Origin: Hysterangium stoloniferum
Lineage: Eukaryota > Basidiomycota > Agaricomycetes > Hysterangiales > Hysterangiaceae
Length of the DNA: 64,000 bases
Assembly (NCBI GenBank): GCA_015178975.1
Contig: WHVD01000128.1
Span: 124,001-188,000, forward strand
Reading direction: 5' to 3'
The first letter of the stretch is position 1, and each line of letters opens with the position of its first letter. Position numbers and translations under genes: made by a program. Below are positions 11,268 through 21,900 of the stretch, piece after piece. The notes under the pieces were generated by a model. It had not been told where the DNA came from and ran no database searches. It was given only the letters and a program-made list of their open reading frames with translations.

Positions 11268-11715
11268 GGGAAAAGCCTTAGTACCAAATTTTTTAAGATC
11301 CTCAGTAGAGGCTTATTTTATATCAAATCCACCAATCACTCATCAGATCCTTAACCAAGTAAAAGAAGTCAGATGTGATTGGCAGGTTTAGAATCCAATG
11401 CACTTTTGGATCCTTAAACCAAGTTAAAATCGGTTAAGGATCTAACATGTGATTGCAGGGTTTAAAATTCAGGAAACTTTTGGATCCTCACACCGGGAAA
11501 AGCCTTAGCTCTAAAGATTTTTAGGATCCTCAGTAGAGGCTTATTTTATATAAACTCCGTCAATCACTCATCGGATCCTTAACCGAGTTAAAGTCGATTA
11601 AGGATCCAACATATGGTTGGCGGCTTTAGAATCCAACGAACTTTTGGATCCTTAAATATCCATAACCGAGTTAAAATCGGTTAAGGATCTAACAATGTGA
11701 TTGCAGGTATTTTTT
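11268..11715. repeat. Two tandem 227-bp repeats containing palindromes
   Basis: Copy 1 starts at 11,268 and copy 2 at 11,495, each beginning GGGAAAAGCCTTAG and including TCAGTAGAGGCTTATTTTAT and an AATCACTCATC segment. Each unit contains inverted GGATCCTTAACC / GGTTAAGGATC pairs able to form hairpins. Copy 2 carries an extra hairpin block around 11,660-11,700. No protein is encoded. It may be a MITE-like satellite. Confidence 0.75.
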
Positions 11716-12152
11716 CAATGGATGGTTGGAGTTTATTTAAAATAAGGTTCTACTAAGGATCCTAAATTTTTTTGGAGAGGGGGATTAGGTGTATGATTGG
11801 TGATCTCCTTCGCTTACGTTCTCTGAGATCTTCCGAACTCTGCCGATCACAGCATTCGGAGTTATATTTTTAGCATCAGATAATGCCAAACCTACGCAGG
11901 AAAAATTTTGTTGTCATGGAATTTCCTCGGGTTTTTTTGGGGTTTTTCTTTAAATTCTTCTCTGGTCACGTTCGAAATTTCGATGACCGTTGCCATTGCA
12001 CAGCGTATTGTGTTTTCGGTATTGTTCTGCCGCAAGTAGAATGGTTTCATTCGCCCTTGATGAACCATCGCATTATAATTAGTCGTTGCGCAATTCTAGA
12101 TAAAAGACTGGGGTTCGACAATACTCGGGGGTCATTTCGATTCAACTTCACA

Positions 12153-13318
12153 ATGCGAGTCATTATTGCGGTTCTTTGTCTCTGTACCGCCTCTGCTACC
12201 GCTGGCACGGTCCTCTGGGACGGTTTCTTCAATGCATCAAGCAAAATATCAGATTTCGATGCCTGTGAGTATATCTCAAGGTGCTCCAACACTGGTGGTT
12301 AATTTTTCGAGCAGGGTCATTCAGCAATAAAACCGGAAAATGGCAATGGTACATCCATGGATCCGAGCCAACAGCCACTTACCTCAACCTTTCGTTCTGT
12401 TACAAGAACCCCGCTGACACCACCTCCGCACAAGGAATTAGGACTACCATCGTAATTATTATGTTATGGTAATTCTAAGACAGCTTCTTCGACTTCTTGT
12501 ATAGGATGGCACCTCATTCTGGCACAACCAAACCATGCAACGAACAGAGATTATACCTCAAACCAGTGTCAACCTCGGCACCGGCCATTTGTACTACCAC
12601 TTTTCCCTCATGACCAGCACAATAAATGCGCCAGACCCAGGATTCGAGCATCAGATCGCTTTGTGAGTCTTCACCGTTCATTTGAAGTCAATTTCACTGT
12701 CTCAAAGCACATGATAGCTTTGAAAACCATTTTACTGAGCTTAAGTTTGGTCTTGTCTCTGGCGATGCGGACCCACTCTTGCGCTGGGACGTAAGCGGTG
12801 TCAGTCAATGGAGCACTACATTGAAAGCGAGTAACTGGTACAACTTGTAAGTCCCAAATACCCCTGCTAACAATTTGACCATATATATACACCCGACAGC
12901 GCGTACGATATCGACTTTAGCACCGGGACAGTCGGCTTGTGGTCCTCCAACGGCTCAGAGCCTCTCACTCAAATAGTCACACCAATGTCTGCCACCACAT
13001 TCACTGATTCTGCTGACTGGTACGTAACCCAACACATTCTTTTTTTTCTTCGTGTCCCGTCATCAGTCGTGCTATACCTTTGGTAATTAGGGTAACTGAC
13101 GCTCCCCTCTCCACAGGCACATCGGTGTCCTCCGTTTGCCAAAGGACGGCACCATCCCTGCCACTCCTGAAGATTGGTACTGGTCAGGCATCTACGTTGA
13201 ACAAGCACCGATCACCACCTCTATCGCAGGCCCCAGCTCCGATGTTACAAGGTATGGTAGTAAAAGAAGGAGGTCTATCCGCAGTGCCAGACCGGATGTT
13301 GGAGGGTACAGTGGGTAA
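12153..13318 (+). CDS. Secreted GH131 beta-glucanase, six exons
   Basis: Spliced exons 12153-12264, 12315-12451, 12505-12662, 12718-12846, 12900-13019 and 13117-13318 give 285 aa, with GT-AG introns of 50-97 nt in consistent phase. Residues 1-18 are a signal peptide (MRVIIAVLCLCTASATAG), followed by TVLWDGFFN, the hallmark start of the GH131 domain. Family blocks follow: YIHG, YKNPADT, MQRTEIIP (Glu98), YYHFSLM, HQIAFFENHF (Glu138), LLRWDVSG, NWYNFAYDIDF and YWSGIYVEQ. The two glutamates match the proposed catalytic pair of characterised GH131 enzymes, which cleave beta-1,3/1,6- and beta-1,4-glucans outside the cell. There is no CBM1. The last 25 or so residues after SSDVT are basic and unlike the family, so the 3' end is the least certain part; another splice there is possible. 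The 3' half is duplicated in inverted orientation near 58.3-58.8 kb as a pseudogene. Confidence 0.88.
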
Positions 13319-13809
13319 GGATGGAGGTAGCTGATTTGCTGTTGCTTTGGAAGGTGTAATGCCGATTTGTGGTATTCACGCTTGTTTGAGTAAAGCAATT
13401 GTTTCACTAGCTAGCTATATACATAGTCTTTTTTCTTGTCATCTGTTCCACTATCAAGTATATGTTTCACTTGGGTTCCGTCCTTTATATGCAAGCTTTT
13501 TTCAGAGCGTGTTTCGTGTCTCATAGTTCCTGTGGGGGGGCTATAATGATCGGATGGATACCAACTAGCTTTGCATGATAAAGAAGTGGTGCTATGAAAT
13601 CAAGACAGTACTGATATTAGTGGCTTTCATGAAGTCTAGCATTGAGACGTGACTTTGTAAACTCTTCTCGGAGTTGTCCATCACCAGCCCAAATTGAGAA
13701 ACAGGTTCAGAGCCAAACTCGGTATAAGTATTGTCTAATAGCGGCTGTTGTGGACGCTTTAAAAATAGGAGGATAGATATAAAGATGGATAATGCAAAGT
13801 AGATTTTAA
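13319..13809. other. GH131 3' flank and intergenic, duplicated
   Basis: No gene. The segment is repeated, inverted and degraded, at 57,861-58,290. It contains the region in which GH131 transcripts should end. Confidence 0.5.
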
Positions 13810-13890
13810 GGTTCGGTAGTTCAGTTGGTGGAACGTCTGCTTAACATTTCGGTGCGCAGAAGGTCGTCGGTTCAAGTCCGGCCCGGATCA
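13810..13890 (+). tRNA. tRNA-Val(AAC) with a short intron
   Basis: 81 nt. Acceptor GGTTCGG pairs with CCGGATC (two G-U pairs) plus discriminator A. The D stem is GTTC/GAAC, the anticodon stem TCTGC/GCAGA, and the T arm GTCGTCGGTTCAAGTCCGGC is conserved. The loop reads TTAACA followed by about 8 extra nt before C, so anticodon AAC with an intron after position 37, the standard place for nuclear tRNA introns. A TTTTT terminator follows at about 13,893. A second copy is at 57,780-57,860 and a decayed third at 51,554-51,634. Confidence 0.88.
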
Positions 13891-14120
13891 AGTTTTTGCG
13901 ACATTTTCTATTACAATTGCTCACTGTTAGAATCATGTATTTGTACCAAAACGGAAAAATGCCGTGTCAAATATTGAATGAACTAGTCAAAATCAATATG
14001 AGGAGACGTTCCCACATGATTTACAGGATATTCATCCGTATCTAGTCCTAAAACTTTGCGGGTAGGTGGCTTTCATCAGCTTTATTCCAGAATCATGTTT
14101 GATAAGATAGCCTCCTAACT

Positions 14121-14312
14121 TTAAGAGCGGTCCCGTGTTTTTATGCCAGCCGTGTGTGCTTCGTTGGCCAGAGAGCAGGCTATCAGAAATTGGAACAGAG
14201 TCGCTGAAAATATAACCCTAACAGACAGACAAGGCAGACACTCACGTGCTGTAGCCACCCCCTTACAACAAGCTTTCAAAGCCCCCAGGTTGCTAAACCC
14301 AGTGAGTGACAT
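14121..14312 (-). CDS. Unidentified small ORF, preserved in the other arm
   Basis: 63 aa beginning MSLTGFSNLGALKAC and containing FSATLFQF and CSLANEAHTAG. The corresponding place in the right arm (57,385-57,537) reads MSLTGFSSLKAC, FSATMFQF and CSLANEAHTTG in frame, with an in-frame length change. Such a frame could survive by chance over this short length, so the gene is tentative. No family recognised. Confidence 0.3.
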   Translation of the reverse strand: MSLTGFSNLGALKACCKGVATARECLPCLSVRVIFSATLFQFLIACSLANEAHTAGIKTRDRS

Positions 14313-15530
14313 TCTGTGAATTACACGGCAACGATCTCAAGGGAAATTCGAGGGAAAACACAGCCAAAAGTAGATGTTGAACGGGATTGTATCGGCGTGG
14401 AGAGCTATTAAAACTCATGAGATATAAGACGTGCTTATTTGGGAAGCAGTCGTTGAGTGTATCCTTCCCGTTCCACTGTCCTTATGACTGCTGATCCTCC
14501 CTGATTTCATAGTAACTCTTACTATATTCATCAACGCCTGCCATAGGAGAAAAGGTTCAATTGGACAGGTAGCGCTCTTTAATAATCCGCGAGTGTGATG
14601 CTAACTGAAGGATGATTTCGCACTGTAGATCAGTGCATAATGCGCTTGAAGTGAACTTCAGTGGATTTTTTACTGCCATCAGCTTAACTATTGCGCTGTT
14701 CTCAGTACATTCGTGGCATGACCGAGGAAGGGTGACTTGGATAAATATCATTTGGAATTCTATTCTAAACATCCCCCAAAAACTATTCATAATCATTTCC
14801 GAGTAGGGACAAATATATATCTATTCTCTTCTAAAGTTTTACAATCAGCCAAGTATCTTCAGCTAATGGTATCCGCATGGCGCACTTTGTGGAAAGACTG
14901 CTGTCTAATTCAGCTTTACATTGGCATCAATGCAGACGTTGATAGGACCAAGCTGTATTCCTCGAGAACATATATGAAAGTTTTACAATGGGTTCATGTA
15001 ATCGGTATGTCGGGGCAAGTGGTCCAAATTTCATCCGAATGACAATTTTAACGCCAGTTACTTCCTAAGTTCCCTAGGAACATATTTCAAGCCATTTGGC
15101 TTAATACCTTTACTATTTTTTCAGATTTTTGTTTATCGTCAACCACTACCTTGTTATAATACCACTTCTGAGGACGAAGATTATAAATCTTTAAGTATCC
15201 GATTCAACATTTGTACAAATTTTTAGCTACTGTATTTTTATTGACTTTTTTGTGTACATGTATATAATTCTGGCAGAGTTTGCAGTCCAGATTCTTGATC
15301 ACTTCCTATCATGTCGATGCTAACCGCCTTGTAGGAGCATTTCATTCCTTTTTCAATAAAATGTCTAGAATATCTTGGAACGCTTGGGCATAGATTTGCA
15401 ATAACCGCATAAAAAGAGAAACGGGCCGTGCGACGGTGTTATGGGAAAGGTCTGTTTTTAAGCACATGTCAAAGTGTTGATGGCTGGCGTAGTGAAGCAG
15501 CCTGTACCGCTGATTACGCCCCCCGTATGG
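14313..15530. other. Duplicated intergenic block, function unknown
   Basis: Present in three places: here, at 56,200-57,384 (inverted) and partly at 50,695-51,550. The best-preserved piece (about 14,920-15,040) could encode GMSGQVVQ on the plus strand and is readable in all three copies, but the flanks are not conserved as one frame. I cannot call a gene. Confidence 0.4.
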
Positions 15531-16906
15531 CTACAGGAGAGAAAACTCAACGTCGCCACGAGTCTGGGAGAGAGATGCTAACTCCAATGCAACTTCTACG
15601 TTCCTTATTCTCATCCTGGGACGCCTGATGCAAACGCAGGTCAATAGGCCATCGCCATCTTTCGCAATGGGATTAACTGGAAGCATGCGTTTGAAAAGAA
15701 GTTGAACTAAGAGAATGGCGCCATGAGTGTGTAAAAAGGGGTCGATCCAACCCTGATAATCCTCAGTAGCACTTGGCGCAAATTTCAAGTCTTTTAATGC
15801 GGGTGCTTGAATGGATTCCAGGAAGCATTCTGGGTCGTCAGGGTTTACCGAAGCATAGCAGAAGAATGAGATCTAGTAAAGCGGGATAACACATAAGAAC
15901 CGGCAAAATGTCTGTAATGTTTCCAGGCCGACTCCATCCCGAATATTGAGTGAGGTTAAGGCTGTGTGCCTCCCAAGTGCCAAAGGCAATACATGGGGAA
16001 TAAAGCAATACAGACCACTGATACCAATGGAGGACAAACACGGTGAATTAATTTGACCCGTTCGTATCTGATAGTCCTGTGCAACCTCTATAAAAACAGA
16101 CCGCAACCAGCATGATTCAAGCATCGGAGCATGTATGGGGGTGGCAAAGGGGAAAAGGATGTCAAACTCTTCATTGTCAGATCATGTACAATCAGATGGC
16201 AAACATGGAAAAATGACAATGAATTGCTCCCAGAAGAATGTTGATGAGGTCGTTAGGCCACCTGTGGGTTGCTTTTACAAAGATGGTAACAGGGCATGCA
16301 CCAGACCATGATAGCCAGTCTTTCACGTTCCTAGCATTAAGAAGGAGGGTGCGATTGAATACCATGGTTGTCCAAACCCACGGTGTATTTTGCCCAACAG
16401 CTCACCAATGCTTGCAGACCAAAAGCAGCCCATCTCACGAACCATGTTTGTTTGTCGCTGGTTAAGAGATGACTCATCTAAGCCCAGGATGCATTTTGCC
16501 AGAATGTTCCCTAGAAGCTCGTTTGGTAGGCTTTCTATCATCTTCTGTCATGTCGAGACAACAAAGAGTGAGCTTGCATGAGCAGTAATGCGCCCCTGTG
16601 ACTCCTCAAGACCTATAGGAAATCAAGGTATGTGAGCGAAACAGTGAAGCCCATGTCACGAGAAGTACCTGATTCGCCGTGATATTGGGCTTTCGACCTC
16701 GGGTCATCCGATTCTTTTTCTGTTCCGCCAATCCTCATAGTCTGCCTGAAATCTAAAAGTAACAATTTCTCTTATCATGAAGGCAAACCACAATGTAGAT
16801 CACAGATCTCACCTTGCACAGTGTGGTCGGTCAACCGATCATCGCTCTGATCGATGACTTAAGGATCCCCCTGGGAGATGTTATCGACATTATGAGGTGA
16901 AGACAT
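15531..16906 (-). pseudogene. F-box protein pseudogene
   Basis: This is the inverted counterpart of the intact F-box gene at 54,503-56,190. The start region (16,906 downward) and the F-box LPNELLGNILAKCI remain. About 2 extra bases after the MVR codons (near 16,450) shift the frame into GCFWSAS. Further on, only fragments such as the piece at 15,788-15,531 (ATEDYQGWIDPF, then VQLLFKRMLPVN) are readable, and roughly 70 codons between those two blocks are deleted. The intact copy shows what was lost. Confidence 0.9.
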
Positions 16907-17289
16907 CAATGATAGGTGCAACAACCAGGATGGAAGGAAGGAAAGTGCGGAGATAGTCTGACTTGTGGTTATTCTTACGTAAAAGGTTCAGACTGGGCCA
17001 CCTTCGTTTGCTCACTCGGAAATTTTAGCACAGCGCTCGCCATCCCTCGATGTCGTCCTATCCTCTTAGCAATATTGATTGTTGGCCGGTTTTATATCTC
17101 GAGTTCAGTGTATGAATGAAAAGGGAGTCAGGTCAAATTCTGTTGTCCTGATTTTATGGAGCTGTTTGTTCATAAGGTTTGAAACAAAGCACATCCTCGA
17201 ATCGCACACTTACCTATTCAGGGTTATTATAATACTCGTGTTTCATTTTCACTCAAAGGGTCGGTTGCGGGAGGGCATTCGAGTCAATT

Positions 17290-17640
17290 CAATTGAGGAT
17301 TAGAAGAGACAAGAGTGTCTCACTCAACAAAACCACAGGAGTGACGCTCCTGCAACCAGTTATAGCTCTTAAGGGATGCATCAAAAAAGACCAAAATACT
17401 GTTATTATCAGCAATGCCAACAGGAAGTAACAAGAACAAAAGCGCACCAGATGGAGTGCCGAGTAGAATCCTTCTCAAAGTTGACGAACACCTCAGGTTC
17501 TTAAATCTCAGGGACACACCTGCACAAGGTAAGTCTCAATCTGTTTGTACGATTGGCATCAACACCATCCTGACTGCCTTCTTTGAAGGGATCATAGCAT
17601 CAATGTCGCACCAGTGCAATATACCAGGATGATATCCCTA
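17290..17640 (+). CDS. Unidentified basic ORF copy, divergent from the F-box sequence
   Basis: Two overlapping frames: one reads SVSLNKTTGVTLLQPVIALK then CIKKDQNTVIIS, the other NKNKSAPDGVPSRILLKV then FLNLRDTPAQG. The same pieces recur at 48,448-48,789, 49,930-50,300 and 53,880-54,232, always on the opposite strand to an adjacent F-box 5' end. Protein-level similarity across four copies suggests a former gene, but no copy has a clean single frame. No family recognised; probably a pseudogene here. Confidence 0.3.
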
Positions 17641-17649
17641 TCTGGAATC

Positions 17650-19214
17650 AGGGACATCCCGGAAACAATTGAAAAGCCCTGCCTAAAGTAGAGGCATTCT
17701 GGCGAGCATAAGAAGCGAATCGAGGTAAGTCCAAGTAAATAACATTCAGAATAGCACTTGAACTGTGTTTCTTATTTCTAGCGAATGATTTTCAATGGTG
17801 ACGCCCGATAATTCTGGCACTGGTAGAGAGCCTTCCTTGTTATGATACTATGACCCATCGAAGTAGGAATGAAGATAGACAGTCTACCACAACGACACTT
17901 AGCGAAGGGTTACATCCAGAGAAATGCGACATAGCTCACTCGTGTAAGTAGATAGATAGACAATTGAACTCCAGACATAGTGAGTTGGTCAAGGACTATT
18001 GGTGTATGTGAAGATTCTTTGCCATATACCTTGTCTGCTGTCAAGTATGCCTATTCCATCCAAGAGGGACAAGTTACCTCCAAATCTGCAGAAAAAAAAA
18101 AGAAATCCGTGGACACAATACTGTCTTTCGGCCTGCGTTCTGCTGTATACGGCCATTGTCGGTTCATGAAGGCATACGACATCCGCGTTGGCTGTGAAGA
18201 ACAGGAAATATTTAGAGATCCCTTGCTTTTGGAGGCGGGCTAACACAGCACACGATACATTCTTCCAGGACCTTCAAAGACATCACCAGATTGAGTATTC
18301 AATTTAAAAAGCCAAATGAAGAGGTCACGAATTTTAAATATTCTGGTCCTGTAGGTATGGCAGTCGTGCTCAGCTGTCGACATCTCTCACATGGAAAAAT
18401 GACAGAATTCTCCATGTTGGATGACCACGGTTGACAATTAAGTTCAATGCCATGTGGTGTCGCTTGATTGAGCCTACCTAACTCTTTTCAAGATCAAACA
18501 TGATATAAGAATCTGCATGAATACGCGATGAATGCCACTGAGGCAGAGTACTTACCTTCTCAGACACGATGTGTTCTACCCGCCGACAGAATACTCTCAC
18601 TTCCTAGGAAGAGGTCCACAAATATCCCATGCCCATCTTCGCATTATCAACATTCCTCCAATGCAGAATTTGGGGTTATCAAGATATCATGCCAGAAAAC
18701 ATGGAACCAATATCGTGAAAATTTGAGCTGGGTGACATATCGGAGTTCGAATCAACTACGCTTCCTATGTGAGTTCTAGTGGCATTTTAGGCTCATGTCC
18801 ATTTCCGTGTCTCTCAGAACAACAAAGATATTTTCTAATAGGCTTTAACCAGTGTGAAGATATTTCTGGAAACCGTCCAGTCAGGGCACCCGCGCTTTCA
18901 TGCCTCGGAACTTTATATCCTCGTGTAATGTATAATTACTTCATCTTTGTCGACTGTAATTCAATCCAATAATTCACTAGGTTTTTGTTTTTGTTTTAAA
19001 TCTCCGTCCTCATTTTTAGATCTCCAAGAGAGGGCAAGAGCATGTGGCTTGAGTGGAGGAATTAGAGACTTACGACAACGTAGTGCCAGTTAGTGCTGAT
19101 ATACATTTATCAAAGCTAAAAGGAAATATCATGGTAGGTTCGTCACTATGGCTTATGCATGGCCGATAATAATAGTTTATAGTTTCAAACTAATTATTTA
19201 TAAAGATATTGTCC
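17650..19214. other. Duplicated flank plus intergenic, no gene recognised
   Basis: Up to 18,967 this matches 52,459-53,750 in inverse order. A minus-strand frame near 18,050-18,010 (ILDSRQGIWQRI) corresponds to ENGVIETRQVVWQRI at 53,350-53,400 in the right arm, so a short coding segment may once have existed. From 18,968 to 19,214 nothing is recognised. Confidence 0.4.
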
Positions 19215-20146
19215 CTATACTGTTTTCTCTAGGACTCCTGCAATCCATATAGTAAGATCCTTTAATATGCGATCGTCGACCTGATGCCCTAATCCTGGGT
19301 AAACATTCCAGTGGGTTTTATGAGCGGAGGTGCTATTTGTTCCCGACGAAGGCGTCTCTCGTGCACCATCTTCATATGCATAACCCCTCCCCTGCAACCA
19401 CTTCACAACACCTACCGCATGATTAAGTGGAATAATCTTATCTGAATCACCGTGTCCCCAGAAAAGGGGAGGCGGAGGTAAGGCATGAGTTATCTCCCGT
19501 CGCTGATCAGACAAAAGTTCTGCCAGCATCCAACCCCCAATCACGCCAACGCCGCCGATTGTGCTTCCGATATTCGAACTTAAGAGCCCTGTCAATATAG
19601 CCATGGATCCTCCTTGACTGAATCCGACGAGTAATATCTTGGAAGCGGGGATGCCGGTGCTAATTTCGGATTGAATGATGGAGGAGAGGGACCCTATGGA
19701 GGCACCTACAAGCCCATCGTTGATGAATGTTGAATTGAAATTTTGGGAGAGTCGGAGAAAATCTATTTCTGAGGGCGATTGGGTAGGCAGAGAATGAACA
19801 TCAAACCACCGTGGGTTGGAGATATTTTGTTCGCATGTTATCGGACCTATTTCGCTGGAGGGTAATATTGATACGTCATTTACCAGCTAATCATAGAAGA
19901 CAGGAGTACTTACGCTTGAGGAAGTATCCATTTGACTTGAATGGTTTTGGAGGTGGTTTCCTTTAGTGCGAGTGCTACACTGTGTACCCAAGGGAGCCAT
20001 GATTCAGCGGATTGACCTAGACCCTGTTATTTAGTGGTATGATAATATATATTTTTATAGTTAATTCATGCAAAGTGATATGTTCTTAATATACTCGCAT
20101 GTAAAAAAATGATAGTTGCTGTTGGTACCGTGCCAGCAGGTGGCAT
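19215..20146 (-). CDS. Acyl-protein thioesterase / phospholipase-carboxylesterase-like hydrolase
   Basis: Exons 20146-20099, 20023-19914 and 19854-19215 give 265 aa. The alpha/beta-hydrolase landmarks are in order: IIFLHGLGQS (oxyanion region, residues 12-21), VKWILPQA, NPRWFD, nucleophile GFSQGG (Ser132), acid GHGDSD (about 189-191) and base GLGHQVDD (His243). These match the APT1/LYPLA family, which removes palmitate from proteins or hydrolyses lysophospholipids in the cytosol. The protein is slightly longer than the usual 220-235 aa because of a Ser/Thr-rich insert near 213-232. There is no signal peptide. The first intron has GC-AG ends (GCGAGT donor at 20098) and splits the HG motif; the second is a 59-nt GT-AG intron. 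Two in-frame splices that restore family motifs make the model strong. Confidence 0.87.
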
Positions 20147-20577
20147 TATCTCAAATGTGCGGGACAATGACATAAATGTGATAATGGAGCAATTGATACT
20201 CGAAATACGCAGGCAGCCTCCTCCATCTTTTATATTGATATATAGCACAATACAGTATGAGTCATGCCATATTTGAAATTCCTCCGCAGTTCGCTGACGG
20301 GATCCCTATAATAAATCAGATATGACCTACTAAGAATTACCGGCGCATGCGGCCTCTGGACAACCAGGTACAAAAAGACAAGAAACAATAATAAAACTTT
20401 GAACAAATGATATACGGAGCATTAGGCACTACCTGCCAAACCAAATTTAGCTTCAAATGATGACATTACTTAACAATCACGTGGACAACTTTTTCTTGTA
20501 CCTTCACTCACCTCCCACCCCCCCAAGCTGGGAATGAATGACAAGTCCTAAATTGCAGAATTGTATCTAGTAATAAT

Positions 20578-20670
20578 TTAGTCACGGTGGGTAGTGAACT
20601 TGTTATTCGGGGATCTAACTCGGGCGACGGACGTAGAGGGGGCTTTGCGTTTTGGCTGAGTGGATGCCAT
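20578..20670 (-). CDS. Possible 30-aa small ORF or first exon
   Basis: Reads MASTQPKRKAPSTSVARV then PNNKFTTHRD. It is basic, with a TATTTAAATTTAATC stretch about 35-50 bp upstream that could be a TATA region. It may be a stand-alone peptide, the first exon of an unrecognised gene or chance. The rest of 20,250-21,150 has no gene; it includes homopolymer runs near 20,750 and 21,045. Confidence 0.25.
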   Translation of the reverse strand: MASTQPKRKAPSTSVARVRSPNNKFTTHRD

Positions 20671-21159
20671 TGTGTAATGTACTTGGACCTGCGGACTCCG
20701 TATTTAAATTTAATCTAGGCACTGTAGGGAAATGTCAGTAAATCTTCCCTCTTTTTTTTTGGAAAACAATTGATTCGAACGGTAACGTGCAGTACAACTT
20801 AATGGCAGCCAGCTACAAGTGCCCTTAGAGATTAAAAATCACTTCGATGGTAAGATTCTACGCGACACCTGCCGTTTTACCTAAGTCCATCTAACTGCAA
20901 GAAGAGCCTATTCCGATCACTTTGGAACCGACGACCAAACACCTCTTCCCTAGACTCGTGACGCTTTCAACGAAATAAACACGCCGCATGGTGTTAACCG
21001 AATCCTAGATAAGTAATCTATCTCATTTTTTGCACACGGGGGAAGGGGGGGGGGCCTAAACAAGCAAACATACTTATTGATGTCTCCTATCGTAGCGCCG
21101 TTTCAATCACCTCCTCTCCCAAGATTGTCGAGTTAACGTCACGCATGGCAGCCTTAGGA

Positions 21160-21420
21160 TTAGTGCGTGCGATTTGACCCTGGGTCGTGAAATGAGGACG
21201 AAGTTCCATTCAGGGACTCAATGTCGTCTTTGGAGAGTGCGTGGTATTCTCCAAGGAGGTACTCTTTGGTCTCTTTAATTATTGTTGAGTTTTTGACGGC
21301 TCCCTGTTGGAACATTTTGGTTAGTGTTGGTTTCCTGTTGAGGTCGCACGCCGTTTTACTGTGGACCTCACGGTAAGTGTGATATTGGAATATTGCGGTT
21401 ACTCCATTTGTCCCGGACAC
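21160..21420 (-). CDS. Unidentified ORF, 86 aa
   Basis: One open frame beginning MSGTNGVTAIFQYHTYREV and including KETKEYLLGEYHALSKDD. It is hydrophilic and natural-looking, without signal peptide or membrane segment. No family recognised. It may be a fragment of a larger gene; no splice partner was found with confidence. Confidence 0.3.
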   Translation of the reverse strand: MSGTNGVTAIFQYHTYREVHSKTACDLNRKPTLTKMFQQGAVKNSTIIKETKEYLLGEYHALSKDDIESLNGTSSSFHDPGSNRTH

Positions 21421-21665
21421 CGATAATTTTTTTCGGTATTTCCCTATTCATCGTGCATCAATTTATGTATTAGGGTAGTAATGACTAGTTGTAACCCGTG
21501 AGAGAATCCGCATACTTTCAACCCTCCCGACAATCCAACTGTATTGTAGCTGTGTAATCATAATTATAATTGTTCACATGTCCTCATAATTTGATTCCAT
21601 TGCTTCGCGAGTAAATGTGTTCCAGGCCGAAGCATCACGCTTGTTTCTTGCTGTTCTCCTTCCCA

Positions 21666-21900
21666 TCAATGGGCGCTGGCTAATCTAGTCAAACGATCTA
21701 AAGGTGTTAGTAAATCACAAAGTTGCGCCCCCCTATGAGCAAAAAAACTTACTTTCCGTGCCAATTCTTTTCCAGATTCCGAGTACATTGATAGTTTTTC
21801 ACTACCGGGGTGAATTGCTTTTTGTCCACCGTGTACTGGCGGAGCTGCCCCAATGGATGACACGTCTATATCTCTGAGACGGTTGTTTTGAAATGCATGG
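21666..21900 (-). CDS. Possible exon pair of an unidentified small protein
   Basis: The frame reads AFQNNRLRDIDVSSIGAAPP then GGQKAIHPGSEKLSMYSESG and KELARK, followed by a plausible intron (GTAAGT at about 21,756 to TTTAG at about 21,701) after which IV and a stop would follow. Upstream the frame ends at the edge of an inverted repeat starting at 21,888, which may have cut the gene. No family recognised. Confidence 0.3.

Larger units (their letters stand above)
12752..18967. repeat. Left arm of a 6-kb inverted duplication
   Basis: Collinear in reverse with 52,459-58,818. Matching landmarks, in order: GH131 exon 4 (GDADPLLRWD), GH131 exon 6, the TATATACATAGTC block near 13,425, tRNA-Val at 13,810, the small ORF at 14,121-14,312, the block at 14,560-15,230, the F-box sequence at 15,531-16,906, the basic ORF at 17,300-17,640 and the block ending CCTCGTGTAATG near 18,930. 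Many substitutions, indels and a roughly 0.2-kb deletion separate the arms, so the duplication is not recent. Confidence 0.88.
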
